Notes: a model not told the origin generated them from the letters alone. Counted from the stretch's first letter, positions 43,358 to 51,890 are shown. The stretch: 64,000 bases of DNA from Alicyclobacillus sp. ALC3 (GCF_028751195.1 NZ_CP066784.1:3286001-3350000), one strand, 5' to 3'. Program-made: numbers and translations.

Positions 43358-44140
43358 CTAACGGCGCTGCGAGCGGCTGTGGCCCAGTTGCGTAGAGATT
43401 TCTTCTGCCGCAGCGAGGACAAGGGATTTTGCCCGAGCGAGTTGTTCGCCAGATAATTGGACGGTTGGTCCGTCGAGCCCCGCGGCACCGACAAACCGAC
43501 CGTTGGCGTCAAAGACAGGCGCGGCGATGCCGGTCACGCCGAGGATGGCTTCGTCCGTCTCCACCCAGATGGCGTCCTTCCGAACCTGGGCAAGCCGGTC
43601 GCGGATTCGGTCCGGATTGGTCACCGTAGCCGGGGTGAACTGCGGGATCGGCTGGGCTAAAACTTCTTCCAGCCTGGCACCGTCGAGGTAGGCCATGATG
43701 ACTGTCCCAAACGCTCCGAACACAAGTGGCCGCGTGCGGCCTTCCAGCGAGGCCACCTTCAGACCTTCGGGATTCTCCTTGCGGAAGATGTAGACGAGGG
43801 TGTCACCTTGTTCAACCGCGAGCAGTACGCCCTGTCGGGTCTCATCGTACAGGCGCAAGAGCGCGTCTTCGGCCTCCTGGCGGAGGTTGAGAGACGAAGC
43901 GACGAGATCGCCGTAGGACAGAAACTGCAATCCCAACCGATATGTGAGTTTCTCTGTGTCAAAGCGGATCAGGCCGCGGCGTTCGAGCGTATACAGGATG
44001 CGGTACGCCGTTGCACGCGGCAACTTCGTGTTCGTAGCGACTTCGTCGATGGTCATCTCCGGTCGGTGGCGATTGAAGGCGTTCAGGACATCAATGGCGC
44101 GATCGACGGCTCGGATGGACTCCATTTGTACATTGCGCAT
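43358..44140 (-). CDS. IclR family transcriptional regulator
   Basis: A 260-residue IclR regulator. The winged helix-turn-helix covers about residues 8-70 (SIRAVDRAIDVLNAFNRHRPEMTIDEVATNTKLPRATAYRILYTLERRGLI), and the effector-binding GAF-like domain about 90-255 (FGAFGTVIMAYLDG, AILGVTGIAAPVFDANGRFVGAAGLDGP). It lies between the two arms of the hpa locus, so it most likely controls one or both in response to a pathway aromatic. A 42-bp repeat array stands between it and the hpaC promoter. Not a gene known from enterobacterial hpa loci, where HpaR is MarR-type. Confidence 0.9.
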   Translation of the reverse strand: MRNVQMESIRAVDRAIDVLNAFNRHRPEMTIDEVATNTKLPRATAYRILYTLERRGLIRFDTEKLTYRLGLQFLSYGDLVASSLNLRQEAEDALLRLYDETRQGVLLAVEQGDTLVYIFRKENPEGLKVASLEGRTRPLVFGAFGTVIMAYLDGARLEEVLAQPIPQFTPATVTNPDRIRDRLAQVRKDAIWVETDEAILGVTGIAAPVFDANGRFVGAAGLDGPTVQLSGEQLARAKSLVLAAAEEISTQLGHSRSQRR

Positions 44141-44433
44141 GTCGCGTTGTGTCTCCTTCGCGTCTGACGGATGCTGGGCGAATGCGAGCGATGGGCTGGG
44201 TGGTCGGCGGGCGAGGCTGACCTGGCGCTCGTCTTGGGGCTGGGCGCAATTCGTGGGCTACCCCGGGACTGACGCAGGTTGCCGGCGGAGCCGAGCCCGC
44301 GGAGCCGAGCCCGCTCAAAATCGGGATCCCACCGAGAACTCACATTGTCTGACAAAATTGTATCATCAGAAGTGAGTGCGTCAATTCGGTGCGTGAGGCG
44401 CGGGTGCACGGGTGCACGGGTGCCGCCGCAAAG

Positions 44434-44832
44434 GCCGGTTTCGATCACATAGCGTGGCGCTGGTGAGCCGCCAAGGTCGATTTCGATCACATAGCGTGGC
44501 GCGATGGCGTCGCGAAGGTCGGTTTCGATCACATAGCGTGGCGCGATGGCGCCGCCAATGTCGATTTCGATCACATAGCGTGGCGCGGGTGCGCCGCCAA
44601 TGTCGATTTCGATCACATAGCGTGCGGCGGGCGAGCCGCCAAGGTCGATTTCGATCACATAGCGTGCCGCAGGCGAGCCGCCAAGGTCGATTTCGATCAC
44701 ATAGCGTGCCACGGGCGCGCCGCGAAGGTCGATTTCGATCACATAGCGGGCGGCGATCGCGCCGCGAATGTCGATTTCGATCACATAGCGGGCGGCGAGC
44801 GCGCCGCGAATGTCGATTTCGATCACATAGCC
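44434..44832. repeat. 42-bp tandem repeat array, ten copies, between iclR and hpaC
   Basis: Ten units with an exact 42-bp period (cores start at 44434, 44476 and so on to 44812). The first 21 bp of each unit, centred on TTTCGATCACATAGCG, is almost invariant. The other 21 bp is GC-rich and varies. Because 42 is a multiple of three, both strands stay open over the array: the minus strand would read a 14-residue YVIEID-containing repeat, the plus strand an RFRSHS-containing repeat. Neither has a ribosome binding site. The array ends about 100 bp before the hpaC promoter. The gap from 44141 to 44433 shows no other feature. Confidence 0.95.
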
Positions 44833-44928
44833 CATTATTACAGCGATGCGTAGTGGAAGCTCTTCCCCTCCCTCCTGTTCCTTCCCCCTACTTGTTCGTG
44901 AAATTTCGCATCATTTCACCAAATGGCC

Positions 44929-44957
44929 TTGACTAACGCTTACACCACTAATACACT
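44929..44957 (+). promoter_or_regulatory. Sigma-A-type promoter of the hpaC-hpaE-hpaB-hpaD operon
   Basis: TTGACT (44929-44934) and TACACT (44952-44957) with a 17-bp spacer. The predicted start is near 44964, giving a leader of about 210 nt before hpaC. The leader holds a direct repeat of GGGTGAACCT (about 45089-45121). Confidence 0.75.
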
Positions 44958-44981
44958 TTGAACCATAAAAATGAATTATTC

Positions 44982-44998
44982 AACTCACTAGGTGAGTT
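44982..44998. promoter_or_regulatory. Palindromic operator just downstream of the hpaC promoter
   Basis: AACTCAC-TAG-GTGAGTT, perfect 7-bp arms, lying at about +18 to +34 from the predicted start. A repressor bound here would block transcription. The regulator is probably the adjacent IclR protein, but this is inferred from position. Confidence 0.65.
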
Positions 44999-45174
44999 TA
45001 GCTCCGGAGGTAACTTACAAACAGACATGCAATGTGGTCTCAAACTGCCTACGCATCTAGCTTGTATTCGCGAATGCGCATGAACTTTGGGTGAACCTGA
45101 GCCGCAACGTGGGTGAACCTCATCGACACCGGACAGGTTTGAGTCTCAATTCACTGTGGAATGGAGGGATAGGG

Positions 45175-45672
45175 TTGGGAGAAACATTCGACGGCAAGGT
45201 TTTTCGGCGTGCGATGGGGATGTTCGCGACCGGCGTTACGGTTGTCGCCACCGAGCACGACGGGGAAGTCCACGGCATGACAGCGAACGCTTTCAGCTCT
45301 GTATCCCTCGACCCGCCGCTGGTCCTTGTTTGTCTGAACCGCGGCGCGAAGATGGAGCGCCTCTTGCAGCAGGGGCAGAAGTTCACAGTCAACTTCCTCA
45401 GCGAAGATCAGGAAGCGTTGTCCCGCCACTTCGCAGGTGGGTATGGGCTGACAGAGGAACCGGACTTCTCGTTTCGTTCGTTCTGTGAGGCGCCGAGTCT
45501 CGACGGCGCCATCTGCACCGTGGCGTGTGAGGCGCACCAACTGTACGACGGGGGTGATCACGTGATTCTCGTCGGGAAGGTGAACGGGATCACGGAGGCT
45601 GACGACCAGCTTGACCCGCTCTTGTTCTGGAAAGGACGCTATCACGCGCTCGAGAAAGTCCGCGCCGACTAG
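45175..45672 (+). CDS. hpaC: 4-hydroxyphenylacetate 3-monooxygenase reductase component (flavin reductase)
   Basis: A 165-residue NADH:flavin oxidoreductase that supplies reduced FAD to the HpaB oxygenase. FATGVTVVATEHDGEVHGMTANAFSSVSLDPPLVLVCLN is the flavin-binding core, with FTVNFLSEDQEALSRHFAG and GDHVILVGKVNGI following. The TTG start at 45175 has GGAGGG 6 bp upstream; the in-frame ATG/GTG codons before it lack a site. It is first in the plus-strand hpa operon. It resembles the orphan flavin reductase at 23515 in the same window. Confidence 0.9.
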   Translation: MGETFDGKVFRRAMGMFATGVTVVATEHDGEVHGMTANAFSSVSLDPPLVLVCLNRGAKMERLLQQGQKFTVNFLSEDQEALSRHFAGGYGLTEEPDFSFRSFCEAPSLDGAICTVACEAHQLYDGGDHVILVGKVNGITEADDQLDPLLFWKGRYHALEKVRAD

Positions 45673-45688
45673 CAGTTGCAAGTGACTC

Positions 45689-45912
45689 GGCGCCACGACC
45701 ACGGCGCCACGACCACGGCGCCACGACCACGGCGCCACGACCACGGCGCCACGACCACGGCGCCACGACCACGGCGCCACGACGACGGCGCCATGACGAC
45801 GGCGCTATGACCACGGCGCCACGACCACGGCGCCACGACCACGGCGCTACGGCCACGGCGCTACGGCCACGGCGCTACGGCCACGGCGCCACGACCACGG
45901 CGCCACGACCAC
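45689..45912. repeat. 14-bp tandem repeat array, about sixteen copies, between hpaC and hpaE
   Basis: The unit GGCGCCACGACCAC repeats about 16 times without a gap. The later copies vary at one to three positions (GGCGCTACGGCCAC, GGCGCCATGACGAC). Every unit starts with GGCGCC or GGCGCT. The array fills most of the 351-bp space between hpaC and hpaE. It creates long open frames on the minus strand with WSWRRGRGA-type repeats, which I do not regard as genes. Confidence 0.95.
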
Positions 45913-46023
45913 GGCGCTCCGTCGCGCCCGGTCGAAACTGACACGGATCGAGCCGACGAACCAGCCGCACGCCGCATCGGCGCCAACCAACCTAACCCGC
46001 ACGCAAGGGAGGAAGGGTTTACC

Positions 46024-47520
46024 GTGACAAGTCCATACAAGTACGACATCCAGCCAGCCCAACACTTCATCGACGGCGAGTTCTGCGACGGCGTCGCCGG
46101 GAAGACGTTTGACACCATCAACCCGACCACCAACGAGACCATCACCACCGTCGCCGAAGGCTTTGCCGAAGACATCGACCGCGCCGTCCAAGCGGCACAC
46201 CGCGCATTTCACGAGGGTCCGTGGCACGACATGTCGGCGAAGGACCGCGCAAATTTGATGATCGCGATTGCTGACGGCATCGAGAAGCACGGCGATGAGC
46301 TCGCCTATATCGAGACACTCGACACCGGCCTTCCCATCACGCAGGCGCGCGGCCAGGCATCCCGTGCCGCTGCGAACTTCCGCTTCTTCGCCGAGATGGC
46401 GACGCGGATGACCGGTGAGACCTACCCGGTCGACAACGCATTCCTCAACTACTCCGTGCGCAAGCCAGTCGGCGTCGCCGGTCTCATTACACCATGGAAC
46501 ACGCCGCTCATGCTGGCGACGTGGAAGATCGCACCCGCACTCTCCACTGGCAACACCGTTGTGCTAAAGCCGGCGGAGTGGTCGCCGCTGACGGCGACGC
46601 GGCTCGCTGCCATCCTCCGCGATGCAGGCGTGCCAAAAGGCGCGTTCAACATCGTGCACGGCTTCGGCGAGACCGCAGGCGCGTCACTCGTCAGCCACCC
46701 AGATGTGCAGCTCATCTCGTTCACAGGTGAGACCACGACCGGCCAGGAGATCATGCGCAACGGCGCCGCCACCTTAAAGCGCTTCTCGATGGAACTCGGC
46801 GGCAAGTCGCCGGTCATCGTGTTTGCAGACGCTGACCTCGACCGGGCGCTCGACGCCGTCGTGTTCGGCCTGTTCTCGCTGAACGGCGAGCGTTGTACCG
46901 CCGGATCGCGATTGTTCATCGAACGCTCCATCCAAACAGAGTTCGAGGCGCGGCTGCGCGAGCGCATCGCGAAAATTCGCGTGGGCGACCCGTTTGACCC
47001 AAAGACCGAGGTCGGCGCGCTCATCCACCGCGAGCACTGTAGCCGAGTGAAGTCGTACATCGAGATCGGCCAGCAGGAAGGCGCCGAAGTCGCCGTCGGC
47101 GGCCAGACACCAGACAGCCTGGCTCGCGGCAACTTCGTCGCGCCGACACTGTTTGTGAACGCGAACAACGACATGCGCATCGCGCAGGAAGAAATTTTCG
47201 GACCTGTGCTGGTGTGCATCCCGTTTGACACCGAAGAAGAGGCGCTCAAACAGGCGAACAACGTCAAGTACGGCCTTGCAGCTTACGTCTGGACGAACGA
47301 CCTGGCGCGCGCGCACCGGGTGTCGAACGCGATTGAGTCTGGCATGGTTTGGGTCAACTCGCAGAACGTCCGCGACCTGCGCACACCGTTTGGCGGCTTG
47401 AAGTGGAGCGGCATCGGGCGCGAAGGCGGCCACTACAGCTTCGAGTTTTACACTGAGTTGAAGACCATTCATGTCTCTATGGGAACAACGCCAATTCCAA
47501 AGTTCGGCATGGGGGAGTAA
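46024..47520 (+). CDS. hpaE: 5-carboxymethyl-2-hydroxymuconate semialdehyde dehydrogenase
   Basis: A 498-residue NAD-dependent aldehyde dehydrogenase that oxidises the ring-cleavage product semialdehyde of homoprotocatechuate. The catalytic Glu is in MELGGKSPVIV (near residue 260) and Cys in NGERCTAGSRLFIE (near 294). GVAGLITPWNTPLMLATWKIAPAL and FGGLKWSGIGREGGHYSFEFYTELKTIHV match HpaE closely, as does its length. GGGAGGAAGG precedes the GTG. It lies between hpaC and hpaB, with a 14-bp repeat array upstream. Confidence 0.93.
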   Translation: MTSPYKYDIQPAQHFIDGEFCDGVAGKTFDTINPTTNETITTVAEGFAEDIDRAVQAAHRAFHEGPWHDMSAKDRANLMIAIADGIEKHGDELAYIETLDTGLPITQARGQASRAAANFRFFAEMATRMTGETYPVDNAFLNYSVRKPVGVAGLITPWNTPLMLATWKIAPALSTGNTVVLKPAEWSPLTATRLAAILRDAGVPKGAFNIVHGFGETAGASLVSHPDVQLISFTGETTTGQEIMRNGAATLKRFSMELGGKSPVIVFADADLDRALDAVVFGLFSLNGERCTAGSRLFIERSIQTEFEARLRERIAKIRVGDPFDPKTEVGALIHREHCSRVKSYIEIGQQEGAEVAVGGQTPDSLARGNFVAPTLFVNANNDMRIAQEEIFGPVLVCIPFDTEEEALKQANNVKYGLAAYVWTNDLARAHRVSNAIESGMVWVNSQNVRDLRTPFGGLKWSGIGREGGHYSFEFYTELKTIHVSMGTTPIPKFGMGE

Positions 47521-47625
47521 AGGCAGCCGTTCGGCCTGCGGCAGGACTTCGGTCAACCGCAGTTGTTCGGCCTGCCGCAGGCCGACATGCAAACGCTATC
47601 TTTTACGGAGAGGGTTGAGAAGCGG

Positions 47626-49107
47626 ATGGGAGCGAGAACCGGCAAGGACTACATCGACCGGCTGGATAGCGCAGAACACGACATCTGGATCGACGGTAAA
47701 AAAGTTGAAGGCAAGATTTCGGAGCACCCGGCGTTCAAGAACGTCGTGCAGAGCATGGCAGCCTTGTACGACATGCAGCATGACCCAGCGCTGCAGGACG
47801 AAATGACCTACGAAGAGAACGGTGAGCGCTACGGCATGACCTTTCTCGTGCCAAAGACGCAGGATGACCTGGTGCGCCGCCGCAAGGCGATGAAGCGCTG
47901 GGCCGACTATACCGGCGGCATGATGGGCCGCTCGCCGGACTACCTGAACAGCGCGCTGATGGCGATGAGCCAGGCGTCCGAGTACTTTGCCCAGAACGAC
48001 CCGTTGTTTGGCGGCAACATCGTCGAGTACTACAAGTACGTCCGCGACAACGACCTGTCGATGACACACACGCTCATCAACCCGCAGGTCAACCGCGGTG
48101 TCAGCACCCACGAGCAAGCCGACCCGCATGTGGCCGCGCACGTCGTGGAGAAGAATGACGAAGGTGTCGTGATTAGCGGTGCGCGACTGCTCGCGACACA
48201 AGGACCCATTACGGACGAAATCATGGTCTTCCCCTCCACCCTGCTCAAAGGCACCGAAGAGGACAACCCGTATTCATTTGCTTTCGCGATCCCGAATTCG
48301 ACCCCGGGACTGCGCTACCTCTGCCGCGAGACGTTCGACTACGGCAAGTCGCACTATGACCATCCATTAGGATCCCGCTTTGAAGAGATGGACGCTGTCG
48401 TCGTGTTCGACGACGTGCTGGTGCCGTGGAACCGGGTCTTCCTGATGGAGAACGCGAAGCTCTGCAACACCTTGCACATGACGACGCACGCGACCGTCCA
48501 CATGACCTACCAGGTGCTGCAAAAGAACATCGCGAAGGCCGAGTTCGTCCTCGGCATTGCGGAGAGTATTGTGGACGCCATCGGGATCGGCCAGTTCCAA
48601 CACGTCCAGGAGAAGGTGTCGGAAATCATCCTGGCGGTCGAGACGATGAAGGCGTTTGTGCGCGCATCGGAAGCGGACGCACAGATTGACGAGTGGGGTG
48701 TGATGACCCCAGCGTGGGCGCCGCTCAACGCGGCCCGTAACATCTTCCCGAAGACGTATCCGCGGCTTATCGAGATCATCCAGTTGCTCGGCGCCAGCGG
48801 CCTGATGGCGATTCCGAGCGAGAGCGACCTCGAGAGTCCGGTGAAAACCGACATCGAGAAGTACCTTGTCGCGCGCAACACTGGTGCCGAGGAGCGTCTG
48901 CGCCTGTTCCGGCTGGCATGGGACGCGTCGCTTTCGGCCTTTGGATCGCGCCAGGTGCTCTACGAGCGCTACTTCTTCGGTGACCCGATTCGCATGTCCA
49001 TGACGTATTACACGAGCTACGACAAAACTCCGATGGTAGGCCGCGTGAAAGACTTTCTGCACCGGGACGAAGTCGTAACAGCCGACGCCCCTGTGCTGGT
49101 AGAGTAA
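47626..49107 (+). CDS. hpaB: 4-hydroxyphenylacetate 3-monooxygenase oxygenase component
   Basis: A 493-residue FADH2-dependent monooxygenase that hydroxylates 4-hydroxyphenylacetate to homoprotocatechuate. The fold is that of acyl-CoA dehydrogenases. It begins MGARTGKDYIDRL, the usual start of HpaB-type enzymes, and this ATG has GAGAGGG upstream; the longer frame from 47563 or 47587 has none. Family motifs are RRRKAMKRWADYTGGMMGRSPDYLN, DLSMTHTLINPQVNR, ARLLATQGPITDE and AVVVFDDVLVPWNRVF. A small inverted-repeat region (TTCGGCCTGC...) fills the gap after hpaE. Confidence 0.94.
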   Translation: MGARTGKDYIDRLDSAEHDIWIDGKKVEGKISEHPAFKNVVQSMAALYDMQHDPALQDEMTYEENGERYGMTFLVPKTQDDLVRRRKAMKRWADYTGGMMGRSPDYLNSALMAMSQASEYFAQNDPLFGGNIVEYYKYVRDNDLSMTHTLINPQVNRGVSTHEQADPHVAAHVVEKNDEGVVISGARLLATQGPITDEIMVFPSTLLKGTEEDNPYSFAFAIPNSTPGLRYLCRETFDYGKSHYDHPLGSRFEEMDAVVVFDDVLVPWNRVFLMENAKLCNTLHMTTHATVHMTYQVLQKNIAKAEFVLGIAESIVDAIGIGQFQHVQEKVSEIILAVETMKAFVRASEADAQIDEWGVMTPAWAPLNAARNIFPKTYPRLIEIIQLLGASGLMAIPSESDLESPVKTDIEKYLVARNTGAEERLRLFRLAWDASLSAFGSRQVLYERYFFGDPIRMSMTYYTSYDKTPMVGRVKDFLHRDEVVTADAPVLVE

Positions 49108-49120
49108 GGGGGCGAAGCGC

Positions 49121-50116
49121 ATGGCATTCGATCCGTATCACATCCTGCGCGCGGCGCACGTCGAACTGCAAGTCAAGGACCTTGAGAGGTCGCGCGCGTT
49201 CTACGACCTGCTCGGCTTCATCGTGACAGAGGAGACACCGACACAACTGTACCTGCGCGGCGTCGAGGAGCGGTTGCACCACAGCCTGGTGCTGACGAAG
49301 TCCGAGGAGCCAGCGGTCCATCACTTGGCGTTTCGGGTGGAGAGTGACGAAGACCTCGAAAAGCTCTACGATTTCTACGTACAGAAGGGTTGCACGCCAC
49401 GTTGGCGCGAAGCGGGCGAGGAGGCTGGCCAAGGTCGGGCGCTGCTCGTGCAAGACCCGTTCGGGTTCCCGGTAGAGTACTTCGCCGAGATGGAGAACGT
49501 CGAGTCGTACAACCAGCTCTACCACTTGCACAAAGGTGGCGCGGTGCGCCGGATTGACCACTTCAACTGCTTTGCGCCGCAGTTTGACGACGCGCTCGAC
49601 TTCTGGATGGGTGAACTCGGGTTCCGCTTGTCCGAATTCGTGGAGTCGGACGACGAGCCGCGGCAGAAATCTGCCGCTTGGATGCACAAGAAGCCGAGTG
49701 TGCATGACCTCGCCATCATGAAGGGCATCGGTCCGCGCGTCCACCACATCGGCTTTTGGATGGAGGACATGACGAGTATCATCCACGTCTGCGATATTCT
49801 CGGTGGCGCGGGGCTGCACGAGCACATAGAGCGCGGCCCAGGCCGGCATGGCATCTCAAATGCGTTTTTCTTGTACCTTCGTGACCCGGATGGTCACCGC
49901 ATCGAGCTCTACACCAGCGACTACCTGACGCTTGACCCGGACATGGAGCCAATTCGCTGGAGCAACACGGACCCGCGCCGCCAGACGCTGTGGGGCCACA
50001 AGACCCCGGACAGTTGGTGGCAGGAGGCGTCGTCGGTGGTCGACTTGTCGACCGGTCACACGCGCGAGCAGCTGACGGTTGAGACGGCTGCGAACCTGCA
50101 CGAGTTTATTAAGTAA
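49121..50116 (+). CDS. hpaD: 3,4-dihydroxyphenylacetate 2,3-dioxygenase (extradiol, VOC fold)
   Basis: A 331-residue type I extradiol dioxygenase that opens homoprotocatechuate next to the hydroxyls. The metal ligands expected for the Fe/Mn homoprotocatechuate dioxygenases are H147 (RRIDHFNCF), H209 (RVHHIGFWMED) and E262 (DGHRIELYTSDY). The protein has four beta-alpha-beta modules, the N-terminal pair non-catalytic. This matches the Brevibacterium/Arthrobacter type, not the unrelated enterobacterial HpaD. GGGGGCGAAG precedes the ATG, 13 bp after hpaB. Confidence 0.94.
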   Translation: MAFDPYHILRAAHVELQVKDLERSRAFYDLLGFIVTEETPTQLYLRGVEERLHHSLVLTKSEEPAVHHLAFRVESDEDLEKLYDFYVQKGCTPRWREAGEEAGQGRALLVQDPFGFPVEYFAEMENVESYNQLYHLHKGGAVRRIDHFNCFAPQFDDALDFWMGELGFRLSEFVESDDEPRQKSAAWMHKKPSVHDLAIMKGIGPRVHHIGFWMEDMTSIIHVCDILGGAGLHEHIERGPGRHGISNAFFLYLRDPDGHRIELYTSDYLTLDPDMEPIRWSNTDPRRQTLWGHKTPDSWWQEASSVVDLSTGHTREQLTVETAANLHEFIK

Positions 50117-50208
50117 GGGGTCAGTTGCGGCGGCGGCTCAGCGAAGACCGTTGGCGCCCCGCCGCGTTGAGTGTCCAGCTTCAGCATGGTGATGGGGGGA
50201 GCACACGA

Positions 50209-51108
50209 ATGGCAGAGAAGTTTCACGGATCCATCGTCCCAATGGTCACGCCGTTTCAGGAAGACGGGTCGTTTGACGAGAACACATACCGGACGCTGAT
50301 CGACTGGCAGATTGAGAGCGGAAGCCACGGCATCTCCTGTGCAGGCACGACGGGGGAGCCGAGCTCGCTCACGATCGAAGAGCGCGAGTATCTGCTCGAA
50401 GTGACGGTGAATCAGGTGAAAGGCCGCGTGCCGACGGTACTCGGCAGCGGGTCGACGAACCACGCGGAGACGATGCGCCTGACCAAGTTCGCCGAGAAGA
50501 TTGGCGCGGACGCAGCGCTCGTCATCGTCCCGTACTACAACAAACCGTCACAGGAGGGGCTGTATCGCCACTTCCGTGAGGTGGCAGATTCCGTCGACAT
50601 CCCCATCGTGATCTACAACATCCCCGGCCGCACAGGCGTGAACATGGAGCCGTCGACGATGGCGCGGCTGCGGCGCGACTGCTCGAACATCATCGGCGTC
50701 AAGGAGTCGAACAAGAACTTCGAGCAGGTCAGCCACGTCCTGCACCAGGTCGGGCGGGACTTCCTGGTCTACTCCGGAATTGAGCTGTTGTGCTACCCGA
50801 TGCTCGCCCTCGGCGGCGCGGGCCACGTGAGCGCGACGGCGAACCTGTTGCCGCGCGAAGTCGCTGATATCTACAACTTCGTCGAGCAAGGCAAGTGGAA
50901 AGAAGCGATTGACCTGCACTACTACCTGCTCGAACTGAACGAGGCGTTGTTCTGGGAGACCAACCCGGGGCCACTGAAGGCCTGCATGGGTATGACTGGG
51001 CAGATTAAGCCCATCGTCCGCAGCCCAATGGCACTGCCGTCCGAGAAGATGCAGGAAGACTTGCGTGCGGTGCTCGCCAAGTACAATTTGGTGTCAGTGC
51101 AGGGCTGA
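50209..51108 (+). CDS. DapA-family class I lyase in the hpa operon (candidate HpaI replacement)
   Basis: A 299-residue member of the dihydrodipicolinate synthase/N-acetylneuraminate lyase family. Catalytic features are CAGTTGEPSSL (residues 44-54), the tyrosine in YNIPGRTG (Y136), and the Schiff-base lysine in GVKESN (K165). The ATG at 50209 follows GGGGGGA. It is last in the hpaC-E-B-D operon. A lyase of this type would suit the final cleavage of 4-hydroxy-2-oxoheptane-1,7-dioate to pyruvate and succinic semialdehyde, since no HpaI is in the window. True lysine-pathway DapA is the alternative, but the operon argues against it. Confidence 0.85.
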   Translation: MAEKFHGSIVPMVTPFQEDGSFDENTYRTLIDWQIESGSHGISCAGTTGEPSSLTIEEREYLLEVTVNQVKGRVPTVLGSGSTNHAETMRLTKFAEKIGADAALVIVPYYNKPSQEGLYRHFREVADSVDIPIVIYNIPGRTGVNMEPSTMARLRRDCSNIIGVKESNKNFEQVSHVLHQVGRDFLVYSGIELLCYPMLALGGAGHVSATANLLPREVADIYNFVEQGKWKEAIDLHYYLLELNEALFWETNPGPLKACMGMTGQIKPIVRSPMALPSEKMQEDLRAVLAKYNLVSVQG

Positions 51109-51133
51109 ACAAACAGAGCGGAGAGGTTGCAAC

Positions 51134-51161
51134 GTTGAGGATCACGGTCGTGATCCTCAAC
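51134..51161 (+). terminator. Hairpin at the end of the hpa operon
   Basis: GTTGAGGATCACG / CGTGATCCTCAAC, a 13-bp perfect arm pair with almost no spacer, 25 bp after the DapA-like stop. The following TGGCTTCT is a weak T-run. Confidence 0.6.
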
Positions 51162-51341
51162 TGGCTTCTACGCGCCGATGAACCGGGTGTTCGCCTCAAT
51201 GCGTTCGGCTTGCCCTGTGATATAATCTGGGCGACTGCACCCTCCACGGGGCGGGTGCCTGCCATGATGAAGCGGCGGCTTGAGTCGCGGAGTATCTTCT
51301 GAGGTCCCGAACGAGATTACGAATTGGAGCTGATTTGCGCC

Positions 51342-51890
51342 ATGCACAGCGCTACGCCCATTATCTTCGTGTTGTTGGTCGCGTTTGCCCTGTACCGCAG
51401 GGTGCGTCGCACCGTGGGATTTCAGAAGTTTGTCAGAAGCCGCCTTGTCACGAGAATGGTCCTCTTTGGCGTGGTCGGTGTTCTCATCCTAGCGGCGGCG
51501 GTCGTCTATCCTACCGTCTATGTATATGATGCAATCGGTGCGCTCATCGGCGCTGGTATCGCTTACTATGCCATCCGCACGACTGCATTCGAACGCCGGT
51601 CAGGCGAATGGTATTATCGGCCCCACCCGTGGATTGGCGTGATCCTCATTGTGCTGTTTGTCGGCAGGCTGGCTTTTCAAGTCTACCAGGACTCCGCACT
51701 GATTAGCAGCGCGGCATCTGGGCAGGCGGCCAATCAGGCGCAACTCTCTGCTTACGCTCACGAACCCATCACTGCGGGTATCTTCTTTATCCTCATCGCC
51801 TATTACATCGTGTATTTTGCCTTTCTCATTCGCAAGGAAAAACACCTCGAAGTGCAACCTGCCACCGAAGCGGACGAACGTCCGTACTAA
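51342..51890 (+). CDS. ccdC: CcdC-like membrane protein (DUF1453)
   Basis: A 182-residue membrane protein with about five segments, resembling B. subtilis CcdC, a DUF1453 protein encoded with cytochrome c maturation genes. FALYRRVRRTVGFQKFVRSRLVTRMVLF and IGALIGAGIAYYAIRTTAFERRSGEWYYRPHPWIGVILIVLFVGRL are typical. The ATG at 51342 lies 12 bp after GGAG; an in-frame TTG at 51324 is less likely. No cytochrome genes adjoin it here. Biochemical role unknown. Confidence 0.75.
   Translation: MHSATPIIFVLLVAFALYRRVRRTVGFQKFVRSRLVTRMVLFGVVGVLILAAAVVYPTVYVYDAIGALIGAGIAYYAIRTTAFERRSGEWYYRPHPWIGVILIVLFVGRLAFQVYQDSALISSAASGQAANQAQLSAYAHEPITAGIFFILIAYYIVYFAFLIRKEKHLEVQPATEADERPY

Noticed and set aside
44434..44832. 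CRISPR array
   Set aside because: The variable 21-bp parts are similar to one another and GC-rich, not unique spacers, and no cas genes are present.
44083..44936. Long open frames on both strands over the 42-bp array (14-residue repeats)
   Set aside because: A repeat unit divisible by three keeps frames open automatically. Neither frame has a ribosome binding site, and the minus frame runs into iclR in another frame.
45590..46290. Minus-strand frames with WSWRRGRGA-type repeats
   Set aside because: They are produced by the 14-bp array and lie antisense to hpaC and hpaE; no start signals.
47596..49849. Long antisense frames across hpaB and hpaD
   Set aside because: They are shadows of high-GC third positions in the strongly recognised hpa genes.
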